DNA of 64,000 nucleotides from Actinomycetota bacterium (GCA_030447305.1 JAUJPC010000005.1:62001-126000), one strand, 5' to 3'. Shown: positions 45,724 to 55,544, counted from the first letter of the stretch. A program made the numbers and translations. Notes: generated by a model from the letters alone, not told the origin.

Positions 45724-46711
45724 CTAGCGGGCCCACATCTTCACCTTACCGATAATGTCCTCGGGGATCCGTCCCTGGGTCAGTCTGCCGTGGTGTGGGC
45801 GGTCTGTGTTGTAAAGGTGCAGGTACCGGTCAAGGTCGTGGCGCAGGCCGGTGTACTTGGGAATCAGGTAGCGGGCGAAGGTTGGCTTCCAGCACTCCTC
45901 GAGGATGGTTTGCTGAACCCGCTCGACACCCGTTGGACTGGGGCCTTCCGGCGCGAATGAAGATGTGGCGGGCCTTGAGCCGGGCGATTTCCTTGTCGAA
46001 CTCGGCCGAGCGGAACTCTGAACCGTTGTCGGTGCACACCGCCTCCAGCCTCCACCCCCGGTTGGACAGATCCTCGGCCACCCGGCTAGCCAAAGCGGAG
46101 GTGAACCGGCCCTGGGCGTTTTTCGGACTGAGATGGTCTCGGCCCAGCAGAAGCTGGAGGCGACGTCGATCGTGGTGTGTACTGCCATGCCGTGCCCTTG
46201 GCACCCGAGAGCCGACCGATGCAAAAGCAGTCCATCTGGACCAGCTCACCCGGGTGGTCGACCTCGATGTGGCGCTCAGGCGGGGGCTGGCGGCTCTCGA
46301 TCGGCTCGTAGGGGGCGGCGTAGCCGGCCACCATCCCCAGCCGCTTCGCCTTGGTGTTTAGCCCATGGCGCCTTAAGACCTTGTGGACCCCGTTGGGCGA
46401 GATCTTGATCGATCCCCATTTGCGCCGGGCCAGCTCGTCGCTGATGCGTTGCGGACCCACGGTGGGAAACGCCAGGGCGAACGCGATCACCCGCTGCTCA
46501 ATCATCGGTGAGGTGGCGTTGGGCATCCGGGGCCGCCGGCGCTCCCGGGGGCCAAGATCTCGATGCCGAAACGCTCGACCTGGCCCTTCCAGCGGTAGTA
46601 GGTCGAGGGATGGATCCCCATTGCCCGGCAGGCGGCTCTTACATTGCCCATCTCGTGAGCTAGTCCAAAGACTCGTACTCTGAACCGGAACAGGGCATCA
46701 TCTTGAGTCAA
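45724..46711 (-). pseudogene. IS481-like transposase, multiple frameshifts
   Basis: Pieces in three frames spell one DDE transposase. The N-terminal HTH is MGIHPSTYYRWKGQVERFG (frame to about 46530). The second piece, FPTVGPQRISDELARRKWG to VQMDCFCIGRLSG, holds the first Asp. Near 46195 it shifts to TTIDVASSFCWAETISVRK, near 46110 to RLEAVCTDNGSEFRSAEFDK with the second Asp, and near 45945 back to VERVQQTILEECWKPTFARY with the Glu, ending in the stop at 45724. At least four frameshifts exist, so no functional enzyme is predicted. Confidence 0.82.
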
Positions 46712-46749
46712 GGCGACGTCTCCTTCTGCTCGACGTGGTGGTCAAACAG

Positions 46750-46791
46750 AAGGATGCGTCGCCTCCAAGTTGAGTCGTGGATTTGAGACAG
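46750..46791 (-). repeat. right inverted end of the insertion sequence
   Basis: Read on the minus strand it starts CTGTCTC and, after about 22 bases, has GGCGACGCATCCTT. The spacing differs from the left end, where the middle section is shorter. Confidence 0.65.
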
Positions 46792-46819
46792 TGTCGCTAG
46801 GTCTCGGAGATAGGACAGG

Positions 46820-48319
46820 CTAATTGCCGGACTCGTGCAGCCGCGTGATGTCCTTCAACTGCCGCCAGACCCACTTGCTGGGTGTGTTGTGGTCGATGAT
46901 CTCCCGGTTCAGCTGGGCCATGTGCCGCTTGTCCTCAGGCTCCATGGTGAGCCCTTGGTACAGGGCCTCGGCCATCTCCTGGATGTCGTACGGGTTTATG
47001 CCGAGCACCCCGTACTCCAGCTCGTACCAGGCTCCGGCGTTCTTCGACAGGACCACGACGCCGTCCACCTCGTTGACCGTCGGGCCCTCCTTGGCCACCA
47101 GGTTCATGCCGTCGAGGATGGGGTTCACCATAAGAACGTCGTAACGCCGGCTGCAGGCGAGGGCCCTTACGTAGTTGTCCTCGTTGATCAGCACGATCGG
47201 CTGCCAGTCGTCGGTTCCGAGCTCCTTGTTGACCTCGTCGTGGAGCGCCAGGACATCCGCCTCGTAGTTGCGGTACTCGGGGATTGCCCTGCGGGACGGG
47301 TACAGAAGGGCGACGTGAACGACCCGGCCCAACAGCTCCGGGTGGTTGTTGAGCATGGTCTCGTAGGCCTTGAAGCCGCGGACCACGTTCTTTGAGAGCT
47401 CCAGCCGGTCGACGCGCAGGATCAGTCTGCGGCCTTCGAGGACGCGGTCCAGCCACCTTAGGTGCTTGGCGGCCTCCGGTGAGTGGGCCAGTTTCCGCAC
47501 GGCTCCGGCGTCGATTGAGATCGGGTAGTCGCGGACAACCGTGGTCACATCCTTGTGGTGCACGACGCCCCGGCTGGTCTCCACCTCCGCGCCGAGTATC
47601 TCCTGGCAACACAACATGAAGTTATGCGACCACCGGCGTGCCTGAAATCCGACGAGGTCGTTGGCAAGCATGCCCTCCAGGACCTCTTTCGCCATGTTCC
47701 CCGGCAGCACCCGCATCATGTCCGGTTGTGCCCATGGCGTATGAGTGAAGTGGTATGCGAACGCTGCCGGCACCAGCTCCCTCAGGTACTTGGCCACCAT
47801 GGTCAGGTGGTAGTCGTGCAGCATAACGGGGGTGATGGACTCCGACCCCGAGATTTCCTTGGCGAGCGCTTCGGCGAAGATGCGGTTGACATCCTTGAAG
47901 GCTTCCCAGTCCCGGGGCCAGCGGGGGGTGAACCGTGGATGCATCGGAAGGTTCCACATGCTGTGGTTGAGGAACCAGAAGACCGAGTTTGAGATCCGGT
48001 TGTAGTAGCGGTCAAAGGTCTCCCTGTCGAAGGTCAGGTAGCGCAGCCGCAGCTCGGAATCATCCAGGTCCGCCGTGAGGTGGCCGTCGGGATGGGAGCG
48101 CACCATCTTGCGATCTCCTGCAGTCAGAGCCGCAGCCACCCACAGTCCGTCTGCGTGCTTCATGACCTCGGTCAGGGCGGTGACCAGGCCACCGGCGCCC
48201 CTGGTCGCCTCGAGCTTGCCGTTCTCGTTCTCCTCGTACTTCACCGGACCCCGGTTCGAGGCGATTACGAGTGAACGTCCCCGCAGGACCTCGGCCAGTG
48301 AGAATGCCGGTTCGATCAA
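46820..48319 (-). CDS. otsA: trehalose-6-phosphate synthase
   Basis: A GT20-family glycosyltransferase of about 499 residues (UDP- or ADP-glucose plus glucose-6-phosphate to trehalose-6-phosphate). Motifs include LVIASNRGPVKYEENENGKL, GAGGLVTALTEVM, VMLHDYHLTMVAKYLRELVP, FAYHFTHTPWAQPDMMRVLP, VDRLELSKNVVRGFKAYETM and ILDGMNLVAKEGPTVNEVDG. The TTG at 48319 is chosen; a longer open frame upstream is not conserved. It is divergent from the AI-2E-family gene and pairs functionally with otsB. Confidence 0.92.
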   Translation of the reverse strand: MIEPAFSLAEVLRGRSLVIASNRGPVKYEENENGKLEATRGAGGLVTALTEVMKHADGLWVAAALTAGDRKMVRSHPDGHLTADLDDSELRLRYLTFDRETFDRYYNRISNSVFWFLNHSMWNLPMHPRFTPRWPRDWEAFKDVNRIFAEALAKEISGSESITPVMLHDYHLTMVAKYLRELVPAAFAYHFTHTPWAQPDMMRVLPGNMAKEVLEGMLANDLVGFQARRWSHNFMLCCQEILGAEVETSRGVVHHKDVTTVVRDYPISIDAGAVRKLAHSPEAAKHLRWLDRVLEGRRLILRVDRLELSKNVVRGFKAYETMLNNHPELLGRVVHVALLYPSRRAIPEYRNYEADVLALHDEVNKELGTDDWQPIVLINEDNYVRALACSRRYDVLMVNPILDGMNLVAKEGPTVNEVDGVVVLSKNAGAWYELEYGVLGINPYDIQEMAEALYQGLTMEPEDKRHMAQLNREIIDHNTPSKWVWRQLKDITRLHESGN

Positions 48320-48417
48320 TTCAGTTGCTCGAAGGGGGACGGGACACAGCGAAAGGTTACCCCGACAGCGCCTTGCTTGAACGGGACTTTGTCCGGGGTG
48401 TCGGCCGGGGCGACCCC

Positions 48418-48423
48418 TATACT
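48418..48423 (+). promoter_or_regulatory. -10 box for a probably leaderless AI-2E-family gene
   Basis: TATACT ends six bases before the GTG at 48430, the spacing of leaderless actinobacterial promoters, where the start codon is also the transcription start. GGAGG lies between them but directly touches the GTG, too close to serve as a ribosome site. Confidence 0.45.
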
Positions 48424-48429
48424 TGGAGG

Positions 48430-49758
48430 GTGGCTGTTCCCAAACGTCGCCAGGGCCCCCAAGTGAACGAAGCATTTCGCCGGGCCGGAATAGTCGCCTG
48501 GTCGCTGATCGGATGCCTGTTGCTTGCCGGCATCTCCTTGTACATCCTTTACTTCCTTCGAGAGGTCATTCCTCCGATCGCCCTGGCACTGATCCTAATC
48601 TTCCTGCTCAACCCGCTGGTAACCCGGCTCGAGCGCAGGGGCGTTCGGAGGGGAATCGGCACGGCACTCATCTATCTGGTGTTCCTGGGAGTTGTGATCG
48701 TGGGACTATCGCTGCTGCTTCCACCGTTGGGCGGCCAGATCAACGACATGGTGAAGCGAGGGCCTGAGATTCAGCAAAATGCCATTGCCACCGTGGAGGA
48801 CGTGGCAGGTTCGCTCAACATCTCGCTGGATGCGATCGGATTGGGAAACCTGGCCAGCGAGCAGCAGGGGCAGCCACCCGGCCGCAGTGAGAAATCGACC
48901 CGGTCGTTCCTGGAGGACCTGGGCGGCCGGCTTTTCGCGGGCGCCGGCCGGTTCGCCACAGGTGCTCTGCACCTCATAGTCAACTTCATCCTGGCGCCGG
49001 TCTTTGCCGCCTACCTGTTGATCGACCTGCCGAAGATACAAAAGGCGGGACTCCATTACATGCCGCCCCGCCTGCGGGAGGAATGGCTTCCGGTGCTGGA
49101 GCGTATCGGCAACACGGTCGGAAGCTTTTTTCGGGGTCAGCTCCTGGTGGCGGCGATCGTCGGCATCATGTCCTGCCTCGTCTTCTTGATCATCGGGTTG
49201 CCGTTCTGGCTGCCTATTGGGCTGCTGGCAGGCTTCTTTAACATCATTCCGCTGATCGGGCCGTTCGTTGGAGGTGCTGTGGCGGTTCTGGTGGGAAGCA
49301 TCGAGGGCGGGCTCGGCTTGGCTATCAAAGCTGCCGTTGGGATGCTGATGGTCCAGCAAATCGACAACCACTTCATCAGCCCGAAGGTGATGGGGTGGGC
49401 GGTGCGGCTGCACCCGGTCGCCGTGATGATCGCTCTGCTGCTGGGGGCGTCGCTCGGAGGGATCTTCGGAATGCTGCTGGCCGTTCCGATGATGGGCGTG
49501 GCCAAGATTCTGTTCGTGCATTTCTACGAGACTCGGGTTCTGGGCAACTGGGACTACTACGAGTCGCCCACCGGCGACGGCCTTGTAGAGGCTACCGGCG
49601 GCGAGCGGGAGCTTGCGAGCCGGGATGCGCGGCCGGACCCGGAGCTTCCGAGCCCGGATGTTCCGGCGCAGGGCGACGGGACGGCAGGCACAAAAACCGC
49701 CAAGCCTGCAAAGGGACCTCGAGCCGAGGAGCTGAAGGAAGCCAAGAAGGGCGCCTGA
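48430..49758 (+). CDS. AI-2E family membrane transporter
   Basis: A 442-residue polytopic protein of the AI-2E exporter/TqsA family. Helices are at about 17-50 and 65-90, then a middle soluble region (about 90-170), and a helical C-terminal half with the family hallmark FFNIIPLIGPFVGGAVAVLV and QQIDNHFISPKVMG. The C-terminal 70 residues are charged and Pro-rich. The substrate is unknown; relatives include Na+/H+ antiporters and quorum-signal exporters. Upstream in-frame starts lie within the divergent otsA leader and look non-coding. Confidence 0.85.
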   Translation: MAVPKRRQGPQVNEAFRRAGIVAWSLIGCLLLAGISLYILYFLREVIPPIALALILIFLLNPLVTRLERRGVRRGIGTALIYLVFLGVVIVGLSLLLPPLGGQINDMVKRGPEIQQNAIATVEDVAGSLNISLDAIGLGNLASEQQGQPPGRSEKSTRSFLEDLGGRLFAGAGRFATGALHLIVNFILAPVFAAYLLIDLPKIQKAGLHYMPPRLREEWLPVLERIGNTVGSFFRGQLLVAAIVGIMSCLVFLIIGLPFWLPIGLLAGFFNIIPLIGPFVGGAVAVLVGSIEGGLGLAIKAAVGMLMVQQIDNHFISPKVMGWAVRLHPVAVMIALLLGASLGGIFGMLLAVPMMGVAKILFVHFYETRVLGNWDYYESPTGDGLVEATGGERELASRDARPDPELPSPDVPAQGDGTAGTKTAKPAKGPRAEELKEAKKGA

Positions 49759-49778
49759 AAACGGCCTGCAGCCCTCGT

Positions 49779-49807
49779 TTGACATGTAACAGGGGGGGTG
49801 CGATGGT
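49779..49807 (+). promoter_or_regulatory. probable promoter for the SAM-riboswitch operon
   Basis: TTGACA at 49779-49784 and GATGGT at 49802-49807 with a 17-base spacer. Transcription would start at about 49813, exactly at the first base of the riboswitch. Confidence 0.5.
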
Positions 49808-49812
49808 TACGT

Positions 49813-49925
49813 CCTCATCAAGAGAGGCTTAGGGACGGGCCCTGTGACGCCTCGGCAGCCGTCAGTCGGACAACAAACGACTGAAAGGTGCTAATTCCCG
49901 CCCGGTAAACCCGGGGAAGATGAGC
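49813..49925 (+). ncRNA. SAM-I (S-box) riboswitch
   Basis: It matches the S-box core closely: CTCATCAAGAGAGG opens the 5' side, then GGGACGGGCCCTGTGACGCC (consensus GGGAC-TGGCCCTATGAAGCC type), CGGCAGCC, GAAAGGTGCTAATTCC and the closing GATGAG at 49919-49924, which pairs with CTCATC at 49814-49819 (P1). S-box RNAs bind S-adenosylmethionine and usually switch methionine or SAM genes off. This one is followed by a terminator and a threonine-synthase-like gene. Confidence 0.93.
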
Positions 49926-49940
49926 AGGGTCACATCCGGG

Positions 49941-49970
49941 TCGCCTGCCATCGGTAGGCGATTCTTATTT
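49941..49970 (+). terminator. riboswitch expression platform (intrinsic terminator)
   Basis: TCGCCTGCC (49941-49949) pairs with GGTAGGCGA (49953-49961) across an ATC loop and is followed by TTCTTATTT. It ends just before the gene's ribosome site, so SAM binding should cause premature termination. GCAGG after P1 could pair with CCTGC of the stem as antiterminator. Confidence 0.75.
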
Positions 49971-49983
49971 GAAGGGTGTGGAA

Positions 49984-51228
49984 GTGGCCAGAGTAGAAAA
50001 GCTCGAATGCAGGGAATGTGGTCGGACCTACGAGGCAGCTCCGATCTATGTGTGTGACTTCTGCTTCGCTCCCCTCGAGCCCGTTTACGATTACGGTTCG
50101 ATTGCCACCGCCATGACCCGGGAGTCGATTCTCAAGGGCCCGGCGTCGATCTGGCGCTACGTAGACCTCCTGCCGGTTGACCCAGGCACGCCCAGGGTTG
50201 ACATCGGTGCCGGCCTTACGCCGCTTCTCAAGGCCGGCCGCTTGGGGGCGGAGCTGGGAATCGATAATCTCTACATAAAGAACGACACGGCCAACCCGAC
50301 GCACTCGTTCAAGGACCGGGTGGTTAGTGTGGCTCTGACCGTGGCCAGGGAGATGGGCTTCGACACCGTTGCCTGCGCCTCCACCGGCAACCTGGCCAAC
50401 GCCGTAGCGGCGCACGCAGCCCGGGCTGACCTAAGGTCGTTCGTCTTCATCCCGGCCAACCTCGAGCAGAACAAGGTGATCACCACTGCGATCTACGGCG
50501 GCAATGTGATAGCGGTGGACGGGAACTACGACCACGTGAACAAGCTCTGTTCCGAGATCGCCCAGAAGGGCGAGTGGGGCTTCGTCAACGTCAACCTTCG
50601 GCCCTTCTATTCCGAGGGGTCCAAGACCCTTGCGTTCGAGGTGGCCGAGCAGCTCGGCTGGAAGGCCCCGGACCATGTGGTGATCCCGGTCGCCAGCGGC
50701 TCGCTGTTGACGAAGTTTCGAAAGGGCCTGGAGGAGTTTCACAAGGTCGGTATCATCGACGCGCCGCCCCATACGAAGGTCCACGCGGCGCAGGCGCTCG
50801 GATGCAGCCCGGTGGTGGCTGCCATCAAAGCGGGGGTCGACGTCATACGCCCGGTGAGGCCCGACACCATCGCAAAGTCGCTCGCGATCGGAAACCCTGC
50901 CGACGGCTACTATGCGGTCAAGGCAGTCAACGAGACTTCGGGCATGGGCAACGACGTCACCGACGAGGAGATCGTCAGTGCCATCCGCCTGCTGGCATCC
51001 ACCGAAGGCATCTTTGCCGAGACCGCCGGTGGGGTAACCATCGGAGCCTTGAAGAAGATGGCCGAGCGGGGAGTCTTTGCCCCGGGCGAGACTGTGGTGG
51101 CCCTCATCACCGGCATGGGACTAAAGACTGCCGAGGCCCTGACCGGCAGAGTTGGCCCCAACGTTCACATTTCAGGTGACCTGGAGAACTTCGAAGAGGA
51201 GATGAGGCTGCTATCAGCGTACGAGTGA
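49984..51228 (+). CDS. threonine-synthase-like PLP enzyme, probable homocysteine synthase
   Basis: A 414-residue fold-II PLP enzyme. An N-terminal zinc ribbon (LECRECGRTYE ... VCDFCFAPLEPVY) precedes the catalytic domain; the PLP lysine is Lys110 in NPTHSFKDRVVSVAL, with ASTGNLANAVAAHA and the phosphate loop IPVASGSLLTKF. By family it would be threonine synthase (O-phosphohomoserine to threonine). Its SAM-I riboswitch and the coupled ThiS/MoaD-like carrier instead suggest sulfur transfer to O-phosphohomoserine to give homocysteine. GTG at 49984 is chosen because GAAGGG (49971-49976) is well placed; a TTG at 49969 lies in the terminator U-tract. True substrate unproven. Confidence 0.85.
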   Translation: MARVEKLECRECGRTYEAAPIYVCDFCFAPLEPVYDYGSIATAMTRESILKGPASIWRYVDLLPVDPGTPRVDIGAGLTPLLKAGRLGAELGIDNLYIKNDTANPTHSFKDRVVSVALTVAREMGFDTVACASTGNLANAVAAHAARADLRSFVFIPANLEQNKVITTAIYGGNVIAVDGNYDHVNKLCSEIAQKGEWGFVNVNLRPFYSEGSKTLAFEVAEQLGWKAPDHVVIPVASGSLLTKFRKGLEEFHKVGIIDAPPHTKVHAAQALGCSPVVAAIKAGVDVIRPVRPDTIAKSLAIGNPADGYYAVKAVNETSGMGNDVTDEEIVSAIRLLASTEGIFAETAGGVTIGALKKMAERGVFAPGETVVALITGMGLKTAEALTGRVGPNVHISGDLENFEEEMRLLSAYE

Positions 51229-51509
51229 AGATTCCCACCCAGCTGCGCACACTGACGGGCGGGCAGGCTGAGCTCAGTGTGGATGAGGCATCGAACGTCC
51301 GGGACCTGCTAGGCAAGATAGGGACGGACCATCCCCAGCTGACGGAGCGCCTTTTGGACGATAACGGCGAGATTCGCCGGTTCGTGAACATCTACGTCGG
51401 CGAAGAGGATGTTCGGTTCCTGGACGGCCTCAACACCAATCTTCAGAGCGGGGCGCTCGTCTCCATCCTGCCGGCGGTGGCGGGAGGCACGACAACCGCT
51501 GACTTCTAG
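51225..51509 (+). CDS. ThiS/MoaD-like sulfur-carrier protein with C-terminal extension
   Basis: A 94-residue ubiquitin-fold protein: KIPTQLRTLTGG, VRDLLGKIGTDHPQL, FVNIYVGEEDVRFLDGLNT and SILPAVAGG. The sulfur-bearing Gly-Gly (87-88) is normally the end of the protein, but here six residues (TTTADF) follow. Such tails must be removed before thiocarboxylate formation, as in QbsE-type carriers trimmed by a JAMM protease. GTG overlaps the upstream stop (GTGA), so it is co-translated with the PLP enzyme and is probably its sulfur donor. Confidence 0.88.
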   Translation: MKIPTQLRTLTGGQAELSVDEASNVRDLLGKIGTDHPQLTERLLDDNGEIRRFVNIYVGEEDVRFLDGLNTNLQSGALVSILPAVAGGTTTADF

Positions 51510-51916
51510 CGGCTCCCGGCGAGCTCCAGCGCCTGGGCGAGGTCGGCTTCGGACGGACTTGATTCGAGCCACCCCCTCGTCACCTTCCCATTGCGGTCGA
51601 CGACCAGGATGGTGGGGGTGGTCCTGATCGCATACTTGGCGGTCAGGTCCGGCCTTTCCTTGGCGTCGATGACGGCGAGGGGGGCGTCATGCGCCTCGGA
51701 TGCTGCTCGGAGAAGGGGATAGGCGACCTGGCACTCGTAGCAGAACGGGCTCGTGAACTCCACCAGCAGAGGCCCTCGGTGCGACAGGTCCACGTCGGCG
51801 GGATTGAACCGTTGCGGCAGCTGGGCCTTTTCGAAGTACCGGCGCAGGGCGAAACTGGTTAGGGTCGCCGCCCCGCCAACCGTGAGCAGGACTGCAAGAC
51901 GCAGTGCCAGGTCCAT
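51506..51916 (-). CDS. membrane-anchored thioredoxin-like protein
   Basis: A 136-residue protein. A hydrophobic N-terminal segment (about residues 4-24) anchors a thioredoxin fold (LLVEFTSPFCYECQVAYPLL) with redox pair CYEC, the cis-Pro region RTTPTILVVDRNGKV and a following strand. It converges with the sulfur-carrier gene (4-base overlap) and is coupled to the DUF4395 gene upstream. CYEC differs from the classical CGPC. The partner is unknown. Confidence 0.82.
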   Translation of the reverse strand: MDLALRLAVLLTVGGAATLTSFALRRYFEKAQLPQRFNPADVDLSHRGPLLVEFTSPFCYECQVAYPLLRAASEAHDAPLAVIDAKERPDLTAKYAIRTTPTILVVDRNGKVTRGWLESSPSEADLAQALELAGSR

Positions 51917-52389
51917 CAGGCGGTTGCCCCCGGTCCGAACCGCCTAAAAAGCAGATACATCTGACATCCGACGCAGATGCCGGCGACGGCGTTGAGCAAA
52001 GCCAGGACGACCACAATCAACGTTAGAACCTGGCCTGCCAGCGTGGCTCCCATGAAATACAGAAAGGCGGCCGCCAACAGGCACACCGCGCCCAGAGCCT
52101 CCGCAAAGCGGTGGGGGGCGACAGCCTCTATCCTACCGGGACCTATCTTGAGGACCGGCCGCATCACCTTGAACAGCCGACCGAAAAGGCTGTACCGGGG
52201 ACCGCCGAGGACACTGAGCGCCATAGCGAGGCCGGTGAACAACAAAAGGTATTCGGCCGCGGGAAACCCGATCAGAAAGGCTAGTCCGGGCAGCAGGAAA
52301 TGAAATACCGCCTTGGCGCGGGGAACCACCGAGTCGACCTGCGCTGTGCGTGACAATTTCTCCTCCACTGCCAAATTCTTGGACACCAT
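51916..52389 (-). CDS. DUF4395 membrane protein
   Basis: A 157-residue protein with about four helices (FHFLLPGLAFLIGFPAAEYL; VCLLAAAFLYFMGATL; LTLIVVVLALLNAVAGI) and the family signature ICVGCQMYLLFRRF with two Cys (CVGC). DUF4395 proteins are usually encoded next to thioredoxins, as here, where the stop of this gene overlaps the thioredoxin start. A membrane thiol-redox relay is plausible but unproven. Confidence 0.8.
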   Translation of the reverse strand: MVSKNLAVEEKLSRTAQVDSVVPRAKAVFHFLLPGLAFLIGFPAAEYLLLFTGLAMALSVLGGPRYSLFGRLFKVMRPVLKIGPGRIEAVAPHRFAEALGAVCLLAAAFLYFMGATLAGQVLTLIVVVLALLNAVAGICVGCQMYLLFRRFGPGATA

Positions 52390-52480
52390 AATAAGTGGCT
52401 AATAGGACTAAATCAATTGAAGGGAAGGTCCCTCAAGAGCAAACCGCTCTGGCGGGACGCACGACAGCCCTGGAAGCCGT

Positions 52481-52509
52481 TTGCTAGAAGGCGGTTAGCA
52501 CTCTAGACT
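52481..52509 (+). promoter_or_regulatory. groEL promoter
   Basis: TTGCTA (52481-52486), 17-base spacer, TAGACT (52504-52509). The -10 lies inside the CIRCE spacer, so HrcA binding would block RNA polymerase directly. Confidence 0.55.
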
Positions 52510-52521
52510 CAAGAGTGCTAA
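52495..52521 (+). promoter_or_regulatory. CIRCE operator (HrcA site)
   Basis: Perfect CIRCE: TTAGCACTC-N9-GAGTGCTAA. It lies 60 bases before the groEL start, so heat-shock control by HrcA is expected. Confidence 0.95.
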
Positions 52522-54225
<1,704 letters not shown>

Positions 54226-54246
54226 GCGGTCCCACCCGGTTACTGA

Positions 54247-54284
54247 AGGCACCCCCGGACTCTGTCTCCGGGGGTGCCTTCGCG
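54247..54284 (+). terminator. intrinsic terminator after groEL
   Basis: AGGCACCCCCGGA pairs with TCCGGGGGTGCCT over a short loop, followed by TCGCGTTCTG. The stem is long and GC-rich; the U-tract is weak. Confidence 0.75.
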
Positions 54285-54374
54285 TTCTGCCTTCTCTCGA
54301 GGAAGGGCAGTGGCCTTGGTGGTCCCTGACGGACGACACGGCGGAGGGGATCGGCGCGCTTCCCGAGGCGGGCC

Positions 54375-55535
54375 TCAGGCCGTTCGCTGCAGCCTGCGGG
54401 CCCGGGAGACGATGGTCTCCGCCATGTTCACCATTAGGGCACAGGGTTCGGGAAGGAGATCAGAGGAGGGCGGATCCCCCAGCGCGGCCTTGGATTCGGT
54501 GACCAACTGGTCGATCGATCGAACCATGGAGCTGACGGCTCCCGACCCGTGAACTTTCTTTCGCAGTATTTCCAGGTCCTCGTCCGAGGCGTTGGGATTG
54601 CCCCAGACGGCAAGGATGACTGCCCGCTCATCCGCCGGAGCCAGCGAGAGGGCCCTTGCCATCACCGATGTCGGCTTGCCCTGTCGCAGGTCGTTCGCTG
54701 CGCTCTTGCCCGTTTCGGCTGGGTCGCCGAACATTCCAAGAAGGTCGTCGGTGAGCTGGAACGCCTCGCCGAGGGGGCGGGCGAAATTCTCCAGGGCCTT
54801 CTTCGCCTTTGCTTCGGCGCCGGCGAGCGTAGCCCCCACCAATAGAGGGCCTTCGACGCTGTAGCTGCCGGTCTTCAGGCGAGCGATGCGAGCGGTTAGG
54901 TTCGGGTCGGTCACCGCCCGGCCGCTGTGGCTGAGGTCCAGGTACTGCCCGGCGATGGCGTCCAGGCGCATTCGCCCGATGGGTCCCGCAACTTCCGCGA
55001 GCGCCTGAGCACTGAAACCCGACTCGGCCAGCATGTAGTCGGAGATCACCAGCGCCAGGTCGCCCGTCAGTACGGCCACCGAGATGCCGTAGCGGTCGAA
55101 GTCACCGCGTATGCCGGAGGCCCGGCGCTCTTCGGCCACCCTCACGAACGTGGAAGGCTCGCCCCGTCGCGTGGGAGAACCATCCATCACGTCGTCGTGA
55201 AGGATGGCGAAGGTGTGGAGCAGCTCGAGGCTGGAGGCGGCAACCAGAATCCGCTCGTCGAGCGGACCCCCTTCTCCCCTGCAGGCGGCGTAGGCTAAGC
55301 AACAAAGAAGGGGACGAATGCGTCCGCCCTTGTGCACGGTGGCCCTTGCGACCTCGTCGACGATTCCTTCGCTGGAGGTGGCCGCAAAGCCGGCCCGGAT
55401 TTCTTCCAGACGCGCTTGCAGGCAGAGATCGATCTGGGAATGGACCGTCTCCAGACCGGACTTCTGCCCCGCCACAGACTTTCTAGCGTTCACAGTGCGT
55501 TTCCAAGGAGTTCGGTCCACTGTATCTGCTAGCAT
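54375..55535 (-). CDS. polyprenyl (isoprenyl) diphosphate synthase
   Basis: A 386-residue trans-prenyltransferase. The first Asp-rich motif is LHDDVMDGSPTRRG (DDxxD), the second QLTDDLLGMFGD, with KGGRIRPLLCCLAY near the N-terminus. It would extend isoprenoid chains from the MEP pathway (ispD and ispF lie in this window); product length is not predictable by eye. Starts are ATG at 55535, 9 bases from the divergent ctaC start, or GTG at 55493. A farnesyl donor is also needed by the CtaB domain nearby. Confidence 0.88.
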   Translation of the reverse strand: MLADTVDRTPWKRTVNARKSVAGQKSGLETVHSQIDLCLQARLEEIRAGFAATSSEGIVDEVARATVHKGGRIRPLLCCLAYAACRGEGGPLDERILVAASSLELLHTFAILHDDVMDGSPTRRGEPSTFVRVAEERRASGIRGDFDRYGISVAVLTGDLALVISDYMLAESGFSAQALAEVAGPIGRMRLDAIAGQYLDLSHSGRAVTDPNLTARIARLKTGSYSVEGPLLVGATLAGAEAKAKKALENFARPLGEAFQLTDDLLGMFGDPAETGKSAANDLRQGKPTSVMARALSLAPADERAVILAVWGNPNASDEDLEILRKKVHGSGAVSSMVRSIDQLVTESKAALGDPPSSDLLPEPCALMVNMAETIVSRARRLQRTA

Positions 55536-55544
55536 CCTTTTCCG

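Larger units (their letters stand above)
45694..46791 (-). mobile_element. IS481-like insertion sequence, decayed
   Basis: A 1098-base element bounded by imperfect inverted ends (CTGTCTC outermost, then GGCGACGCATCCTT inside each end with different spacing) and flanked by TGTC on both sides (45690-45693 and 46792-46795), a possible 4-base target duplication. It carries one rve-type transposase gene broken by several frameshifts. It lies between the convergent otsB and otsA genes. Confidence 0.75.
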
